A DNA stretch of 64,000 bases from Actinomyces capricornis (GCF_019974135.1 NZ_AP025017.1:1-64000); one strand, 5' to 3'; positions 50,797 to 64,000 are shown, counted from the first letter of the stretch. Notes: a model not told the origin generated them from the sequence alone. Numbers and translations: made by a program.

Positions 50797-51215
50797 CGGC
50801 CCAACGTAGCAGCCTCCACCAGTGACTGAGCCGTGGCCGGGAAGTCGGCGGCGATCTGGGGCCCCAGCTGCGGGCCGACCCGATCAGCCTCGGCCCCCTG
50901 GATCTCCAGGCCCAGGGTGATGCGACTGCCCGACGCCGTCTCATCGAAGGAGTGGGTGAAGACCAGCTCCACTCCCCCGTACTCCACCCGGTCGGCCTGG
51001 CAGTGAGGTGGCTCCCAGCGGGTGACGGTGATGACGACCGGCTCCTGCCCAGCCGGCGTCATCCGCAGCTGAGCCCCATGGCCGAGCCCGCCCAGAGGCT
51101 CGTAGCGGTCCCCTCCGGGAAGGAGGAGATCGCCCGAGAGCACGCGGAGCCAGGTCTGCCACAGGGCCTCCGCGCTCAGAGCGGTCTCCAGGCCGTATCG
51201 AGTGCTCCACATCAT
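50793..51215 (-). CDS. SRPBCC/START-like domain protein
   Basis: This 140-aa protein resembles polyketide-cyclase/START-like SRPBCC proteins, which bind hydrophobic ligands. Matching features are WSTRYGLETALSAEALWQTWLRVL at the N-terminus, the central WEPPHCQADRVEYGG, and the long C-terminal helix PQIAADFPATAQSLVEAA. Two ATGs are adjacent; AAGGAG lies 4 or 7 nt upstream. It is the first gene of the MarR operon and overlaps the marR start. It may bind the ligand that also controls MarR. Confidence 0.82.
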   Translation of the reverse strand: MMWSTRYGLETALSAEALWQTWLRVLSGDLLLPGGDRYEPLGGLGHGAQLRMTPAGQEPVVITVTRWEPPHCQADRVEYGGVELVFTHSFDETASGSRITLGLEIQGAEADRVGPQLGPQIAADFPATAQSLVEAATLGR

Positions 51216-51312
51216 TGATCTCCTTCTCCTGCTCATTAGGCACGTCATTGAGTAGGGCGCGGGAGCGGTCGAGCGCCCCGGCGGGGGTGCCCGCACCGCC
51301 ATATACTCTACA

Positions 51313-51327
51313 CATAGATGGTCTATG
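51313..51327 (-). promoter_or_regulatory. Candidate MarR operator
   Basis: CATAGA-CCA-TCTATG (minus-strand reading) is a perfect 6-bp dyad. It lies between TTGTCG (a possible -35) and TAGAGT (a possible -10), in an AT-rich stretch 98 nt upstream of the first gene of the MarR operon. Binding here would block transcription. Confidence 0.65.
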
Positions 51328-51416
51328 CGTCGACAATCTCCTGCGGATGCCCGCCCTGACGCTGGTCCCCGGCCGGAAGGGCATCACTTCGCGACGCGCT
51401 TTTGGAGACGGGCGGC

Positions 51417-52010
51417 CTACGGGCGACGACGCGCCGCGGCCCGATACGGGGAGACGGTGGGCTCCCCCTCCAGCCAGAAGCGCCAGGGGAAGGCCTCGCC
51501 ATCCCCGCCCGGGCCCGAGACCCCGGTGCGCGGACCCGTGCGGATCCGCCCGGGGTCCGGGGCGCAGGACGGCTCGGGCAGGGCCAGGCTCAGGCGCGAT
51601 CCGGGCCCGCCCAGGACGATGCCGTCATCTCCCCGGTCCAGCCCCAGGGCGGCACACAGCCGGGCCGGGCCGCGGGCCAGATCCCGGTCCGACGTGGCGG
51701 CCGGGCGGCGCCCCCTGGCCAGCTCGACGCCGCCACTGACCTCTCCCCCGCGCAGCAGCACCGCCCGGGACTGCCCGGCCGCACCGCACACGAGGTTGAG
51801 GCAGTAGTGCATGCCGTAGGTGAAGTAGACGTAGACGCAGCCGGCCGCCTCGAACATCGAGGCGTTGCGGGCGGTGCGCCCCCGGTAGGCGTGGGAGCCG
51901 GGATCGAGCTCACCTGCGTAGGCCTCGACCTCGGTCAACCGGATGGACACCGCGCCCTGCTCGCTGCACGAGGTGATGATCGCGCCCAGTAGGCGGGGCG
52001 CCACCTCCAC
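51417..52010 (-). CDS. DNA-3-methyladenine glycosylase (AAG/Mpg family)
   Basis: This protein excises 3-methyladenine and related alkylated bases. Family marks are EVEAYAGELDPGSHAYRGRTARNASMF (catalytic Glu and DNA-intercalating Tyr), VYVYFTYGMHYCLNLV, AVLLRGGE and the C-terminal RIRTGPRTGV. No ATG or GTG start exists at the expected position: the frame is open into argH. The first in-frame GTG (52010) falls in DPVEVAPRLLGA, slightly inside the family N-terminus. A CTG overlapping the argH stop (CTGA at 52115) is an alternative. The gene follows argH on the same strand. Confidence 0.85.
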   Translation of the reverse strand: MEVAPRLLGAIITSCSEQGAVSIRLTEVEAYAGELDPGSHAYRGRTARNASMFEAAGCVYVYFTYGMHYCLNLVCGAAGQSRAVLLRGGEVSGGVELARGRRPAATSDRDLARGPARLCAALGLDRGDDGIVLGGPGSRLSLALPEPSCAPDPGRIRTGPRTGVSGPGGDGEAFPWRFWLEGEPTVSPYRAAARRRP

Positions 52011-52111
52011 CGGGTCGCCGGCCAGCAGGTCGAGGACCTCCGGGGCGGCGCCGGCCGGGGCCTTGGATGCAGCAGACCGCGACGCCGAGGACGCCGGCCG
52101 CCCCCGGCGGT

Positions 52112-56072
<3,961 letters not shown>

Positions 56073-56251
56073 GACTGGTCTCCTCCTGCTCGCCCGCGGG
56101 CGGCCGGGATCGTCTCGGTGGGAGGTGCTGTGGGGTGGGGCGCCGGTGGGCCCGGCGACGAGGGAAGGACCGTGGCTGCCCGGGGTGTGCAGGGGCGAGG
56201 GCCCGTGGGGCCCGGCCTCCTGGGCGGGGCTGCCCGGGTCCTTCCGGGATC

Positions 56252-56267
56252 GGGTCCGCTCGGACCC
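56252..56267 (-). terminator. Hairpin after argR
   Basis: GGGTCC-GAGC-GGACCC forms a compact stem-loop four bases past the argR stop codon. It may end the argCJBDR transcript or reduce read-through to argG. Confidence 0.55.
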
Positions 56268-56270
56268 GGG

Positions 56271-56846
56271 TCAGGATCTGGGACGGCTGTCGGCCAGGCC
56301 CAGCAGGTGGCCGGAGACCTCTGCGGAGATCTCGGAGCTGCGGGTGATGACCAGGACGGTGTCGTCCCCGGCGATGCAGCCCAGCACCCCGGGCATCATG
56401 GCGTCGTCGACGGCGGCGGCCAGGAGCTCGGCGGCACCGGGCAGGGTTCGCAGGACCACCTGGCCCTCGGCCCACTCGACGGTGACGAGCAGGTCGGCGC
56501 ACCAGCGCGCCAGTCGGGCGGTGGTGTGGTCGGCCAGGGAGTCGGTGCCCGGGGCCGGGGCCGGGCCGGCCAGCTGCCCCATGACGCTGCCCTCGGGGAT
56601 GGCGTAGACCTGGCCATCGGCCGAGCGGATCTTGGTGGCGCGCAGCTCGACCAGGTCGCGCGAGAGCGTGGCCTGGGTGGTGCTCACGCCGCGGGCCGCC
56701 AGGGCGTCGCGCAGCTGGCCCTGGGATCGGATGCGCTCCTTGGCCAGGATGCGCACGATGAGGGCGTGGCGGGCGGCCTTGGTGCTGGGGCTCGAGGCGC
56801 CGGTGGTCTGGCGGTAGGGGCTGGTGCGGTCGAGGATCTCACTCAT
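56271..56846 (-). CDS. argR: Arginine repressor
   Basis: This 191-aa regulator has an N-terminal winged helix (RHALIVRILAKERIRSQGQLRDAL..VSTTQATLSRDLVEL, residues 25-75) and a C-terminal hexamerisation/arginine-binding domain containing GVLGCIAGDDTVLVI. It represses arginine synthesis when arginine is abundant, acting at ARG boxes such as the one before argC. The ATG overlaps the argD stop (ATGA), and AAAGGAGC lies 6 nt upstream. The linker between the domains is extended with Pro/Gly/Ala residues. Confidence 0.95.
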   Translation of the reverse strand: MSEILDRTSPYRQTTGASSPSTKAARHALIVRILAKERIRSQGQLRDALAARGVSTTQATLSRDLVELRATKIRSADGQVYAIPEGSVMGQLAGPAPAPGTDSLADHTTARLARWCADLLVTVEWAEGQVVLRTLPGAAELLAAAVDDAMMPGVLGCIAGDDTVLVITRSSEISAEVSGHLLGLADSRPRS

Positions 56847-58201
56847 GGATTGCTCCTTTCTGCCAGGGCCTGGGCCAGTGCCCCTGTGAGCGAGGAGGCC
56901 TCCTGCGGGGTGAGGATGAGGGGCGGGGCCAGGCGGATCGTATCGGGTCCTGGGGCGTTGACGATGAAGCCGCGCTCCAGGAGGGCCGAGGCCACCTGGG
57001 GTGCGGGGGGCGCGCCCGCGGCCAGGCCCACGCCCAGCAGCAGTCCGCGGCCCCGGACCTGGGCGACCTGGGGCAGCTGGGCGAGCTCCTGGGCCCACTG
57101 CTCCCCCAGGCGGCGCGCATGGTCGAGCAGTCCGAGCTCGCCGATGGTCTCGATGACGGCCAGGGCGGCGGCGCTGGCCACCGGGTTGCCGCCGAAGGTG
57201 GTGCCGTGCTGCCCCGGCCCCAGGAGCTCGGCGGCCTGGCCGCGGGCCACAAGAGCGCCGATGGGGATGCCCCCGCCCAGGCCCTTGGCCAGGGTGACGA
57301 CGTCGGGCACCACGCCGGGGGCCAGGAGGTGGTGGGCCATCCAGGCCCCGGTGCGGCCCATGCCGGTCTGCACCTCGTCGCAGATGAGCAGGGCCCCGGC
57401 GCTGCGGGTCAGCTCCCGGGCGGCGCGCAGGTAGTCCTCACCCAGCTCGCGCACCCCGGCCTCGCCCTGGATCGGCTCGATGACCAGGGCGGCGACGTCG
57501 GGGCCCATCGCCCGCTCCAGGGCCTGGGCGTCGCCGGCGGGCAGGAACTCCACCCCGCCGGGCAGGGGCTCGAAGGGCTCGCGGTAGGCGGCCTTGTGGG
57601 TCAGGGCCAGGGCGCCCATGGTCCGGCCGTGGAAGGCCCGCTCCAGGGCCAGGATGCGGGGGCGCCGGCTCCCGCCGTGGCGGCGGGCGATCTTGAAAGC
57701 CGCCTCGTTGGCCTCCGTGCCGGAGTTGGCCAGGAAGACCCGGACCCGGCTGCCGGCGCCGGCAGTGCCCTCCGCGCTGTCCACGCTGTCGGCGCTGCCT
57801 GCGCCGCCCGTGCTGCCTGCCGGCCCGGCCTGGACGCCGTCCCCGTGCCCGGTCTGCTCCTCGGGGAAGACGATGGCTGCCAGGCGCTCCGCCAGGCGCA
57901 CCTGGGCGGGGTTGGTGAAGAAGTTGGAGACATGGCCCAGGGTGGACAACTGGTCGGTGACGGCCTGGAGGATCGCGGGGTGGGCATGGCCCAGGCAGTT
58001 GACGGCGATGCCCGCCAGCAGATCGAGGTACTCCCGGCCATCGGCGTCCCACACGCGGGTGCCCCGGCCCCGCACCAGGGCCCGCTGGGGCGGGCCGAAG
58101 GTGTTCATCACGGCCTGGGCGTAGCGCTGGGACCACTGCTCACCGCTGGTGCGCTGGTCGGCCGCGTGCTCGCCGGCCGCGTGCTCGCCGGTGGTGCTCA
58201 T
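56843..58201 (-). CDS. argD: Acetylornithine aminotransferase
   Basis: This 452-aa class III PLP aminotransferase forms N-acetylornithine. The PLP lysine is in [16 protein letters not shown], the Asp contact is in [15 protein letters not shown], and [18 protein letters not shown] is the conserved N-domain block. A low-complexity insert of about 30 Gly/Ala/Ser residues lies after [10 protein letters not shown], at a surface loop. It starts by overlapping argB (ATGA) and ends overlapping argR. argF, which follows argD in mycobacteria, is absent here. Confidence 0.96.
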   Translation of the reverse strand: MSTTGEHAAGEHAADQRTSGEQWSQRYAQAVMNTFGPPQRALVRGRGTRVWDADGREYLDLLAGIAVNCLGHAHPAILQAVTDQLSTLGHVSNFFTNPAQVRLAERLAAIVFPEEQTGHGDGVQAGPAGSTGGAGSADSVDSAEGTAGAGSRVRVFLANSGTEANEAAFKIARRHGGSRRPRILALERAFHGRTMGALALTHKAAYREPFEPLPGGVEFLPAGDAQALERAMGPDVAALVIEPIQGEAGVRELGEDYLRAARELTRSAGALLICDEVQTGMGRTGAWMAHHLLAPGVVPDVVTLAKGLGGGIPIGALVARGQAAELLGPGQHGTTFGGNPVASAAALAVIETIGELGLLDHARRLGEQWAQELAQLPQVAQVRGRGLLLGVGLAAGAPPAPQVASALLERGFIVNAPGPDTIRLAPPLILTPQEASSLTGALAQALAERSNP

Positions 58202-59157
58202 AGGCTCCTCCCTCCGCTGAGCGGGGGCAGTGGTGCGTCCCCGGGGTGGATGACGGTGCCCACGCCCTCGTCGGTGACGATCTCCAGGAGCATGCAGTGG
58301 GCCTGGCGGCCGTCGACCACATGGGCCTGGCCCACTCCCCCGCGCACGGCCCGCAGGCAGGCCTCCATCTTGGGGATCATGCCGGTCTCCAGGCTGGGCA
58401 GGAGCTCCTCCAGGGCCGCGGCGCTGATGAAGGGCACCAGCGAGCTGCGGTCGGGCCAGGCCGCGTAGAGCCCCTCGACGTCGGTGAGCATGAGCAGGGT
58501 GCGGGCCTTCAGGGCCACGGCGATAGCGGCCGCGGCGGTGTCGGCGTTGATGTTGAGCACCGTGGAGGAGTCGGTGGACAGGGGCGCCACGGAGGAGATG
58601 ACGGGGATGCGCCCCTGGTCGAGCAGGTCGATGATGGGCTGGGGGTTGACCTCGACGACGTCGCCCACGAGCCCCACATCCACGCTCTGGCCGTTGACGG
58701 TGGCCGGCCTCTGGCGGGCCTGGAGCAGGCCGCCGTCCTCGCCGCTGATGCCCACGGCGGCCGAGCCGTCCTTGTTGAGCAGGGAGACCAGCTCGCGCTG
58801 GACCGAGCCGGTGAGGACCATGCGGACCACGTCCATGACCTCGGGGGTGGTCACGCGCAGGCCCCCGCGGAACTCCGAGTCGATGCCCAGGCGGGTGAGC
58901 ATGGCGTTGATCTGGGGGCCGCCGCCGTGGACGACGACGGGCCTGACCCCGACCTGGTGGAGGAAGAGGACGTCCTGGGCGAAGGCCCGCTTGAGCTCCT
59001 CGTCGACCATGGCGTTGCCGCCGTACTTGATGACCATGGTGGCGCCCTTGTAGGTGCGCAGCCAGGGCACGGCCTCCAGCAGCACCGAGGCCTTCTGCTG
59101 GTCGGTCAGTGAGGTGGGCCGGCGGGTGGTGGGCCGGGGGGTGTGGGAGGTGCTCAT
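58198..59157 (-). CDS. argB: Acetylglutamate kinase
   Basis: This 319-aa enzyme phosphorylates N-acetylglutamate. It shows [12 protein letters not shown] (phosphate-binding lysine), [14 protein letters not shown], and [13 protein letters not shown] in the C-domain. The N-terminal helix ([21 protein letters not shown]) is typical of arginine-inhibited hexameric kinases. It overlaps argJ and argD by 4 nt on each side. Confidence 0.97.
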   Translation of the reverse strand: MSTSHTPRPTTRRPTSLTDQQKASVLLEAVPWLRTYKGATMVIKYGGNAMVDEELKRAFAQDVLFLHQVGVRPVVVHGGGPQINAMLTRLGIDSEFRGGLRVTTPEVMDVVRMVLTGSVQRELVSLLNKDGSAAVGISGEDGGLLQARQRPATVNGQSVDVGLVGDVVEVNPQPIIDLLDQGRIPVISSVAPLSTDSSTVLNINADTAAAAIAVALKARTLLMLTDVEGLYAAWPDRSSLVPFISAAALEELLPSLETGMIPKMEACLRAVRGGVGQAHVVDGRQAHCMLLEIVTDEGVGTVIHPGDAPLPPLSGGRSL

Positions 59158-60410
59158 GTGGTGTAGTCCGCGTTGATGGTGACGTAGCCGTGGGTCAGGT
59201 CGTTGGTCCATACGGTGGCCTGGGCCGGGCCCGCGCCCAGATCGATGTCGATGCGGGTCTCGCGCGGGCTCATGTCCACCAGGCTGCGGTCCTCGCCCAG
59301 GGCGCCGTGGCGGAAGATGGTCACGCCGTTGATGGTCACATCCACCTCCTGGGGGTCGAAGGGGCAGGCCTCCTCGGGGACGGTGCCCAGCTGTGACAGG
59401 ACCCTGCCCCAGTTGGGGTCGCCGCCGGCCACGGCGCACTTGAGGAGGTTGGAGGAGCTGACGGTGCGGGCGGCGGCCTCGGCGGCCTTCTCGCTGACGG
59501 CGCCGGTGACGGTGATGGCGATGTCGTGGGTGGCGCCCTCGGCGTCGGCCACGAGCCTGCGGCCCAGGCGGCCCAGGATCTGCTCGACGGCAGCCTCGAG
59601 CTCCTCGGGGGCGGGTGCGGCGCCCGAGGCGCCGGAGGCCAGGAGCAGGACGGTGTCGTTGGTGGACATGCACCCGTCGGAGTTGATGCGGTTGACGGTA
59701 CGGGCGGTGGCGGCGCTTAGGGCCCGCTGGGCCTGCTGGGGGCCGACGACGGCGTCGGTGGTGATGACGGCCAGCATGGTGGCCATGCCGGGGGCGAGCA
59801 TGCCCACGCCCTTGATCATGCCCCCGATGGTCCAGCGCCCCTGGGGCCCCTCGACCTCCAGGGCATCCTCCTTGGGGACGGTGTCGGTGGTCATGATGGC
59901 CACGGCGGCCTCATGCCCGCGCTCCAGGCCTGTACCCAGGGCCTGGGCGGCGCTCCTGGCACCTGCCAGGAGGCGGGGCATGTCCAGGGGGGCGCCGATG
60001 ACGCCGGTGGAGCACACGAGCACCTGGTCGGCCCGGCATCCCAGCAGGTCGGCCACCTCGGTGGCGGTGGCGGCGGTGTCGTGCTCGCCGCGCGCCCCGG
60101 TGCAGGCGTTGGCCGAGCCGGAGTTGAGGACGACGGCGCGCGGGCCGGTCGCGGCCTCGTTCTGCGGGGGCGCCGGGGGCACGACGGCGCCCTCACCCGC
60201 GTCCGGGGCGGGGCCCCCGCCCGTGGCCTGCTCGATGATGCGGCGCGACCAGACCACGGGAGCGGCCACCACCCGGTTGGTGGTGAAGACTCCCGCGGCG
60301 GTGTGCAGCGGGCCGTCGTTGACCACCAGGGCCAGGTCGGGCCTTCCGGATTCCTTGAGACCGGCACTGACCCCGGCGGCGCGGAAGCCCTGGGCGGCGG
60401 TGACACTCAT
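59154..60410 (-). CDS. argJ: Glutamate N-acetyltransferase/amino-acid acetyltransferase
   Basis: This 418-aa enzyme transfers acetyl from N-acetylornithine to glutamate, making the acetyl cycle; a separate argA is then dispensable. It self-cleaves at the Ala-Thr bond in [12 protein letters not shown], releasing the Thr nucleophile (about residue 200). The oxyanion-hole [10 protein letters not shown] and the C-terminal [10 protein letters not shown] are present. A Pro/Ala/Gly-rich insert of about 25 residues follows EQATGGG. It overlaps argC and argB by 4 nt each. Confidence 0.97.
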   Translation of the reverse strand: MSVTAAQGFRAAGVSAGLKESGRPDLALVVNDGPLHTAAGVFTTNRVVAAPVVWSRRIIEQATGGGPAPDAGEGAVVPPAPPQNEAATGPRAVVLNSGSANACTGARGEHDTAATATEVADLLGCRADQVLVCSTGVIGAPLDMPRLLAGARSAAQALGTGLERGHEAAVAIMTTDTVPKEDALEVEGPQGRWTIGGMIKGVGMLAPGMATMLAVITTDAVVGPQQAQRALSAATARTVNRINSDGCMSTNDTVLLLASGASGAAPAPEELEAAVEQILGRLGRRLVADAEGATHDIAITVTGAVSEKAAEAAARTVSSSNLLKCAVAGGDPNWGRVLSQLGTVPEEACPFDPQEVDVTINGVTIFRHGALGEDRSLVDMSPRETRIDIDLGAGPAQATVWTNDLTHGYVTINADYTT

Positions 60411-61534
60411 GGCGCGACTCCCTGTGCGATGACGCCCGTGGCCTCGGGCAGGCCCAGGGCGAGGTTGAGGCTCTGGAGGGCCGCCGAGGCGGTGCCCTTG
60501 CCCAGGTTGTCGATGGCGCACAGGGCGGTGATCGTGCGCGCCACCGGGTCGTAGGCCACCTGGACGGCGGCCAGGCCGCTGCCCGCCACGGCGGCGGTGG
60601 TGGGCCAGACTCCCTCGGGCAGCAGGTCGATGAGGGGCTCGCCCTGGCCGGGCGCGCCGTAGGCGGCGCCCCAGGCGCGGCGCAGGGCGGCGGTGGGGTC
60701 CTCGGCCCGGGTGATGGCGCTGGTGGCCCCGGCGGTGACGGTGGCCAGGATGCCGCGGCTCATGGGCACCAGGACGGGGGTGAAGGAAATCCGTGCGGCC
60801 CCGGGCCCGCCCCCGGCGACGGTGAGGTTCTGGGTGATCTCGGGGATGTGGCGGTGGGTGCCGCCCACGGCGTAGGGCTGGGCCGAGCCCAGGGCCTCGG
60901 CGGCGCTCAGGTGCGGCTTGAGGGCCTTGCCGGCCCCGGAGTAGCCCACGGCCAGGACCGCGGTGATCGGGGGCGCCTGGTCGCCGGTGTCCACCAGGCC
61001 TGCGGCGATGCCAGGCTGGAGGGCCAGCGTCACGGCGGTGACATTGCAGCCGGGCACGGCGATGCGCCGGGTGGCGGCCAGCTCGGCGCGCTGGCGGGCC
61101 GCGGTGGTCTCCCCGGCGTGGAGGAGCTCGGGCATGCCGTAGGCCCAGGCACCGGCGTAGGGGCTGTCCTGGCCGTAGAAGGCGGCCCAGGCGGCGGGGT
61201 CGGTCAGCCGGTGGTCGGCGCCGCAGTCGATGAGCAGCGGGTCGACGCCCTGGGCGGCGGCCTCCTTCTCGATGGCCGCCGTCACGGCTCCCGAGGCCCC
61301 GTGGGGCAGGGCCAGGACGACGGCGTCGTGCCCGGCCAGGGCGGCGGCGTCGGTGGCCTCCACGCGGCGCTGGGCCAGGTGGGCCAGGTGGTGGTGGTGC
61401 TGCCCCAGGAGGGTGCCGGCCGAGGAGGCGGCGCTGAGCACGCCGATCTCGATATCCGGGTGGGTGCTCAGCAGGCGCAGGGCCTCGCCACCGGCGTACC
61501 CGGTGGCGCCGGCGACGGCCACGGAGAAAGTCAT
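60407..61534 (-). CDS. argC: N-acetyl-gamma-glutamyl-phosphate reductase
   Basis: This 375-aa NADPH-dependent reductase starts the cluster. The dinucleotide motif is [17 protein letters not shown] near residues 6-22, the catalytic Cys is in [13 protein letters not shown], and the His base is in [11 protein letters not shown] His-rich [12 protein letters not shown] loop is slightly unusual. The ATG at 61534 is supported by TATGGT 6 nt upstream and an ARG box over the -35 position, so expression is probably leaderless and ArgR-controlled. Confidence 0.96.
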   Translation of the reverse strand: MTFSVAVAGATGYAGGEALRLLSTHPDIEIGVLSAASSAGTLLGQHHHHLAHLAQRRVEATDAAALAGHDAVVLALPHGASGAVTAAIEKEAAAQGVDPLLIDCGADHRLTDPAAWAAFYGQDSPYAGAWAYGMPELLHAGETTAARQRAELAATRRIAVPGCNVTAVTLALQPGIAAGLVDTGDQAPPITAVLAVGYSGAGKALKPHLSAAEALGSAQPYAVGGTHRHIPEITQNLTVAGGGPGAARISFTPVLVPMSRGILATVTAGATSAITRAEDPTAALRRAWGAAYGAPGQGEPLIDLLPEGVWPTTAAVAGSGLAAVQVAYDPVARTITALCAIDNLGKGTASAALQSLNLALGLPEATGVIAQGVAP

Positions 61535-61540
61535 GCAGAA

Positions 61541-61567
61541 ACCATACGACCGATGCATACAAATGCA
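61541..61567 (-). promoter_or_regulatory. argC promoter with ARG box
   Basis: On the minus strand the -10 TATGGT (61546-61541) ends 6 nt before the argC ATG. The palindrome TGCAT-TTGT-ATGCA (61554-61567) covers the -35 position and has perfect 5-bp arms, as expected for ArgR half-sites. ArgR bound here would block the operon when arginine is high. Confidence 0.75.
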
Positions 61568-61739
61568 AAACGGGCGGGGCCGCAGGGCCCCGCCCCATGC
61601 CCCGCACCCTGCCAGCAGCCGGATCGCGCCGCATGATCCCCTGCGCTGCGTCCGCACTGCGTCCGCGCTGTGCCGGCGCGAGGCCGGCACGTCGGCACAG
61701 TGCCGGCCCTTTGCCGGCCCTATGCCGGCACGGGGCGCG

Positions 61740-62237
61740 TCAGGCCGTGGTGTCGTGCAGGGAGGTGATGATGGCGTCGGCCCACTGGGTGACCTGATCC
61801 CAGTCGCGGTAGTCCCCCTCGGAGGCGCCGCCCAGGCGGGCGATGGAGCGCTCGCGCAGGTTGAGCCGGTCGGGGGCGAAGCGCCCGGCGAAGCAGATGT
61901 GATCCTCGGGCTCCAGGGCCAGGAGCACCGGGCCGATGCGCAGCGGGTCGGCGGCCTGCCCGTCGGCCACCCCGGACAGGCCCACGGAGAAGGCCCACAC
62001 CGGCTTGGCGGCCAGAGTCGTGCGGAACCGCCGGGTGAAGTCCACCGCCTCATTGGTCCACTTGGTCATGTATACGGCGCTGCCCATGATGAAGGCGTCA
62101 TAGCCCTCCACGGACTCGACATCCTCGGGGTGGGCCTGATCCACCTCGACCGCGGCCTCGCGCAGCCGCTGGGCGATGACGGCCGCGACCTCATCGGTGG
62201 AGCCGTGGCGGGAGGATGATGTGAGCAGAATCTTCAT
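61740..62237 (-). CDS. Flavodoxin domain protein
   Basis: This 165-aa protein has the flavodoxin fold. The FMN loop is [17 protein letters not shown] near residues 5-21, followed by [15 protein letters not shown] and WAFSVGLSG. It resembles the HemG/menaquinone-dependent protoporphyrinogen oxidase group and mycobacterial flavodoxin-like proteins. TACTGT ends 5 nt before the ATG (leaderless). It is a single gene between argC and pheT. Its partner is unknown. Confidence 0.87.
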   Translation of the reverse strand: MKILLTSSSRHGSTDEVAAVIAQRLREAAVEVDQAHPEDVESVEGYDAFIMGSAVYMTKWTNEAVDFTRRFRTTLAAKPVWAFSVGLSGVADGQAADPLRIGPVLLALEPEDHICFAGRFAPDRLNLRERSIARLGGASEGDYRDWDQVTQWADAIITSLHDTTA

Positions 62238-62242
62238 ACGCG

Positions 62243-62248
62243 ACAGTA
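62243..62248 (-). promoter_or_regulatory. -10 element of the flavodoxin-domain gene (leaderless)
   Basis: TACTGT on the minus strand ends 5 nt before the ATG. No Shine-Dalgarno sequence is present between them. Confidence 0.5.
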
Positions 62249-62362
62249 TTCACAGATCCGGCCCCTCATGGTGGGACCCGATACCCAGATCCTGGTGCTG
62301 TTAGGAGAAACACATCCCACTCCGGTCCGCCCGCGGGCAGCGGCCCCGTGGGCGCCTCCGAG

Positions 62363-62387
62363 CCCCGTCAGCGGCGCTGATGGGGCC
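62363..62387. terminator. Second hairpin downstream of pheT
   Basis: GCCCCGTCAGC and GCTGATGGGGC form an 11-bp stem with one G-T pair and a 3-nt loop. It lies directly next to the pheT hairpin and may reinforce termination. Confidence 0.55.
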
Positions 62388-62388
62388 C

Positions 62389-62433
62389 GGCCGCTTCTCA
62401 CCTGCCCGCCGCGCGAGTCCGTGAGAAGCGGCC
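62389..62433 (-). terminator. Terminator hairpin after pheT
   Basis: A perfect 13-bp stem GGCCGCTTCTCAC/GTGAGAAGCGGCC with a 19-nt loop lies 8 nt beyond the pheT stop. It ends the pheST transcript before the flavodoxin-domain gene. Confidence 0.75.
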
Positions 62434-62441
62434 TGTGGCCT

Positions 62442-64000
62442 TCAGGAGCGCAGCTCGGCGCCCAGGGCCTTGGCGGCGCGCTTGACCACCCGCTTGCGCA
62501 CCGCCGCGGTCTCCTCGGCGGTCAGGGTGCGGTCGGCGGCGCGCAGCACCAGGGAGAAGGCCAGGGACTTCCTGCCCTCTCCCAACTGGGGCCCGCGGAA
62601 GACGTCGAAGAGGCGCACCTCCTCGGCCAGGTCCCCGGCGGCCTGGCGCACCACGGCCTCGACGGCGGCGGCGGGCACCGGCTCCTCGACCACCAGGGCG
62701 ATGTCCTCCTTGGCGGCGGGGAAGGTGGAGACGGGGGCCACCTGGAGGGCGCCCGCCGCCTCGGCGGCCGCCAGCAGCGGCTCCAGGTCGATTTCCACGG
62801 CGCAGGTGCGCGCCGGCAGGCCCAGGGTGCGGACCACGCGCGGGTGGAGCTCGCCGGCGTGGGCGACCACCGGCCCGGCCTGGAGCTCCTTGCCCCGCCG
62901 CGTGGCGGGCAGGCGCAGCTCGGCGGTGCGGCCGGGGTGCCAGGGGGCCACCGGCTCGACGGGGGCACCGGCCTCCACGCCCACGCCCAGGGTGCGGGCC
63001 ACGGTGCGCACGACCTCGACGGCGTCGGCCCAGTCCCAGGGGCGGCCCGCGCCCAGGACCCCGGCGGCCTGGGCCTGCCCGGCCAGGACGGCGGCGATAT
63101 GCGTCGGCTGGGCGGGGATGCCCGCCTCCAGGGCCTCGATCTGCTCGGGGCTCGGGCGGTGCTCCACGCCGGGGATCGGCGCGGGCACGGTGCCCGCGGG
63201 GCGGGTGACGGCGCCGAGCTCGTAGATGGCCAGGTCGGGCAGTCCGCGCGAGGCGTTGCGGCGGGCGGCCTCCACCAGGGAGTCCAGGACGCTGGTGCGC
63301 AGCAGGGGCGCGTCCTCGGCCAGGGGGTTGGCCAGGGCCGCGGCCCGGCGCCGCGGGTCGCCCTCGGGGATCTCCAGGCGGTCGTGGATATCGCCGATGA
63401 AGGGGTAGGTCAGCACCTGGGTCAGGCCCGCCCCGGCCAGGGCCCGCACGACCTCGCGGCAGGCCCGCTGACGGGCGGTCAGGCCCGATCCGGCCGGCGC
63501 GGTGGGGATGATGACGGGGATGGAGTCGTAGCCGTCGAGGCGGGCCACCTCCTCGGCCAGGTGGGCGGCGCCCACGAGGTCGGGCCGCCAGGTCGGCGGG
63601 GTGACCGCGAGCAGCTCGCGGCCCTCCTCGTCGGTGCCCGCGGGCCGGACCGTGCAGCCGATCATCTCCAGCAGCTCGGTGACCCGCGGCGTGCCGTAGG
63701 CGACCCCGGTGAGGCGCTGGGCGGCGTCGGCGCGGATGAGGAGCGGCTCGGGGGGCGCCGTGCGGTCGAGATCCGTGGCGGTGGGCTCGGCGGTGCCGCC
63801 CCCGTACTCCACGAGCAGGTCGACGGCCCTCTGGGCGGCCACCGGCGGCAGGGCGGGGTCCACGCCGCGCTCATTGCGCTTGGAGGACTCGGTGGGCAGG
63901 CGGTGGCGCCGCGCCGAGCGGGCCACGGAGACGGGGTCGAAGTGCGCGGCCTCGATGAGCAGGTCGGTGGTGGTCTCATCGACCTCGGCGGCGGCCCCGC
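62442..64000 (-). CDS. pheT: Phenylalanyl-tRNA synthetase beta subunit, 5' end outside window (partial)
   Basis: About 519 C-terminal residues are present. The frame is open to the window edge, so there is no start. The B3-type editing region and the core SKRNERGVDPALPP are near the top, followed by the B5 domain (RLTGVAYGTPRVTELLEMIGC, WRPDLVGAAHLAEEVARLDGYDSIP). The FDX-ACB anticodon-binding domain closes the protein (VSTFPAAKEDIALVVEE to the end). In the cell it pairs with PheS to charge tRNA-Phe. It precedes the arg genes, as in mycobacteria. Confidence 0.97.
   Translation of the reverse strand, partial: GAAAEVDETTTDLLIEAAHFDPVSVARSARRHRLPTESSKRNERGVDPALPPVAAQRAVDLLVEYGGGTAEPTATDLDRTAPPEPLLIRADAAQRLTGVAYGTPRVTELLEMIGCTVRPAGTDEEGRELLAVTPPTWRPDLVGAAHLAEEVARLDGYDSIPVIIPTAPAGSGLTARQRACREVVRALAGAGLTQVLTYPFIGDIHDRLEIPEGDPRRRAAALANPLAEDAPLLRTSVLDSLVEAARRNASRGLPDLAIYELGAVTRPAGTVPAPIPGVEHRPSPEQIEALEAGIPAQPTHIAAVLAGQAQAAGVLGAGRPWDWADAVEVVRTVARTLGVGVEAGAPVEPVAPWHPGRTAELRLPATRRGKELQAGPVVAHAGELHPRVVRTLGLPARTCAVEIDLEPLLAAAEAAGALQVAPVSTFPAAKEDIALVVEEPVPAAAVEAVVRQAAGDLAEEVRLFDVFRGPQLGEGRKSLAFSLVLRAADRTLTAEETAAVRKRVVKRAAKALGAELRS

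Overview
The window is about 64 kb of very GC-rich chromosomal DNA from an actinobacterium. The most likely source is an Actinomyces-like member of the Actinomycetaceae. This is inferred from base composition, an actinobacterial-type rRNA operon with the 23S helix-54 insertion, and gene order; no database search was run. Apart from a few plus-strand genes, nearly everything reads leftward on the minus strand. I see no phage, insertion sequence, CRISPR array or tRNA gene.

Layout, left to right. 1-7.6 kb holds housekeeping genes: a partial glycerate-kinase-like gene, an M20 dipeptidase, a DUF3043 membrane protein, an aldo/keto reductase, an MFS carrier, pyrD and a neutral zinc metallopeptidase. 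7.6-12.5 kb is a small regulated locus: a MerR-type regulator, a two-gene exporter of the polyketide-antibiotic exporter type, and a flavodoxin. The exporter and the flavodoxin share an almost identical 19-bp-spacer promoter with a dyad, typical of MerR control. 12.6-14.6 kb encodes the polyamine enzymes SpeD and SpeE, which look like one fused gene broken by two -1 frame changes. 14.7-21.3 kb is a complete suf operon (sufR-B-D-C-S-U-T) for Fe-S cluster assembly. 21.7-27.1 kb is a LacI-controlled sugar ABC importer with a GH32-like glycosidase.

27.2-41.2 kb matches a conserved actinobacterial block, the Mycobacterium tuberculosis Rv1691-Rv1700 neighbourhood. It contains a Nudix hydrolase, a GT4 glycosyltransferase, a 53-aa ORF, a MurJ-like flippase, a MraY-like transferase, SteB, SteA, RecN, NAD kinase, TlyA, a small protein, a HAD phosphatase and a TPR protein. 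41.3-47.3 kb is one rRNA operon (16S-23S-5S, minus strand) with two promoters, an ITS without tRNA and a terminator. It sits between the TPR gene and tyrS. 48.8-52 kb holds a four-gene overlapping MarR operon (SRPBCC protein, MarR, methyltransferase, endonuclease-III-like glycosylase) and a 3-methyladenine glycosylase gene.

52-61.6 kb is the arginine pathway argC-J-B-D-R-G-H, with 4-nt overlaps from argC to argR and an ArgR box at the argC promoter. argF is absent from the cluster, and a formate/nitrite-type channel gene lies between argG and argH. A flavodoxin-domain gene and the 3' part of pheT close the window.

A recurring feature is leaderless expression: many genes have a TANNNT-like -10 box ending 5-7 nt before the start codon. 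This was used to choose starts. Many conserved enzymes also carry Gly/Ala/Ser-rich inserts and a few 9-bp in-frame tandem repeats.
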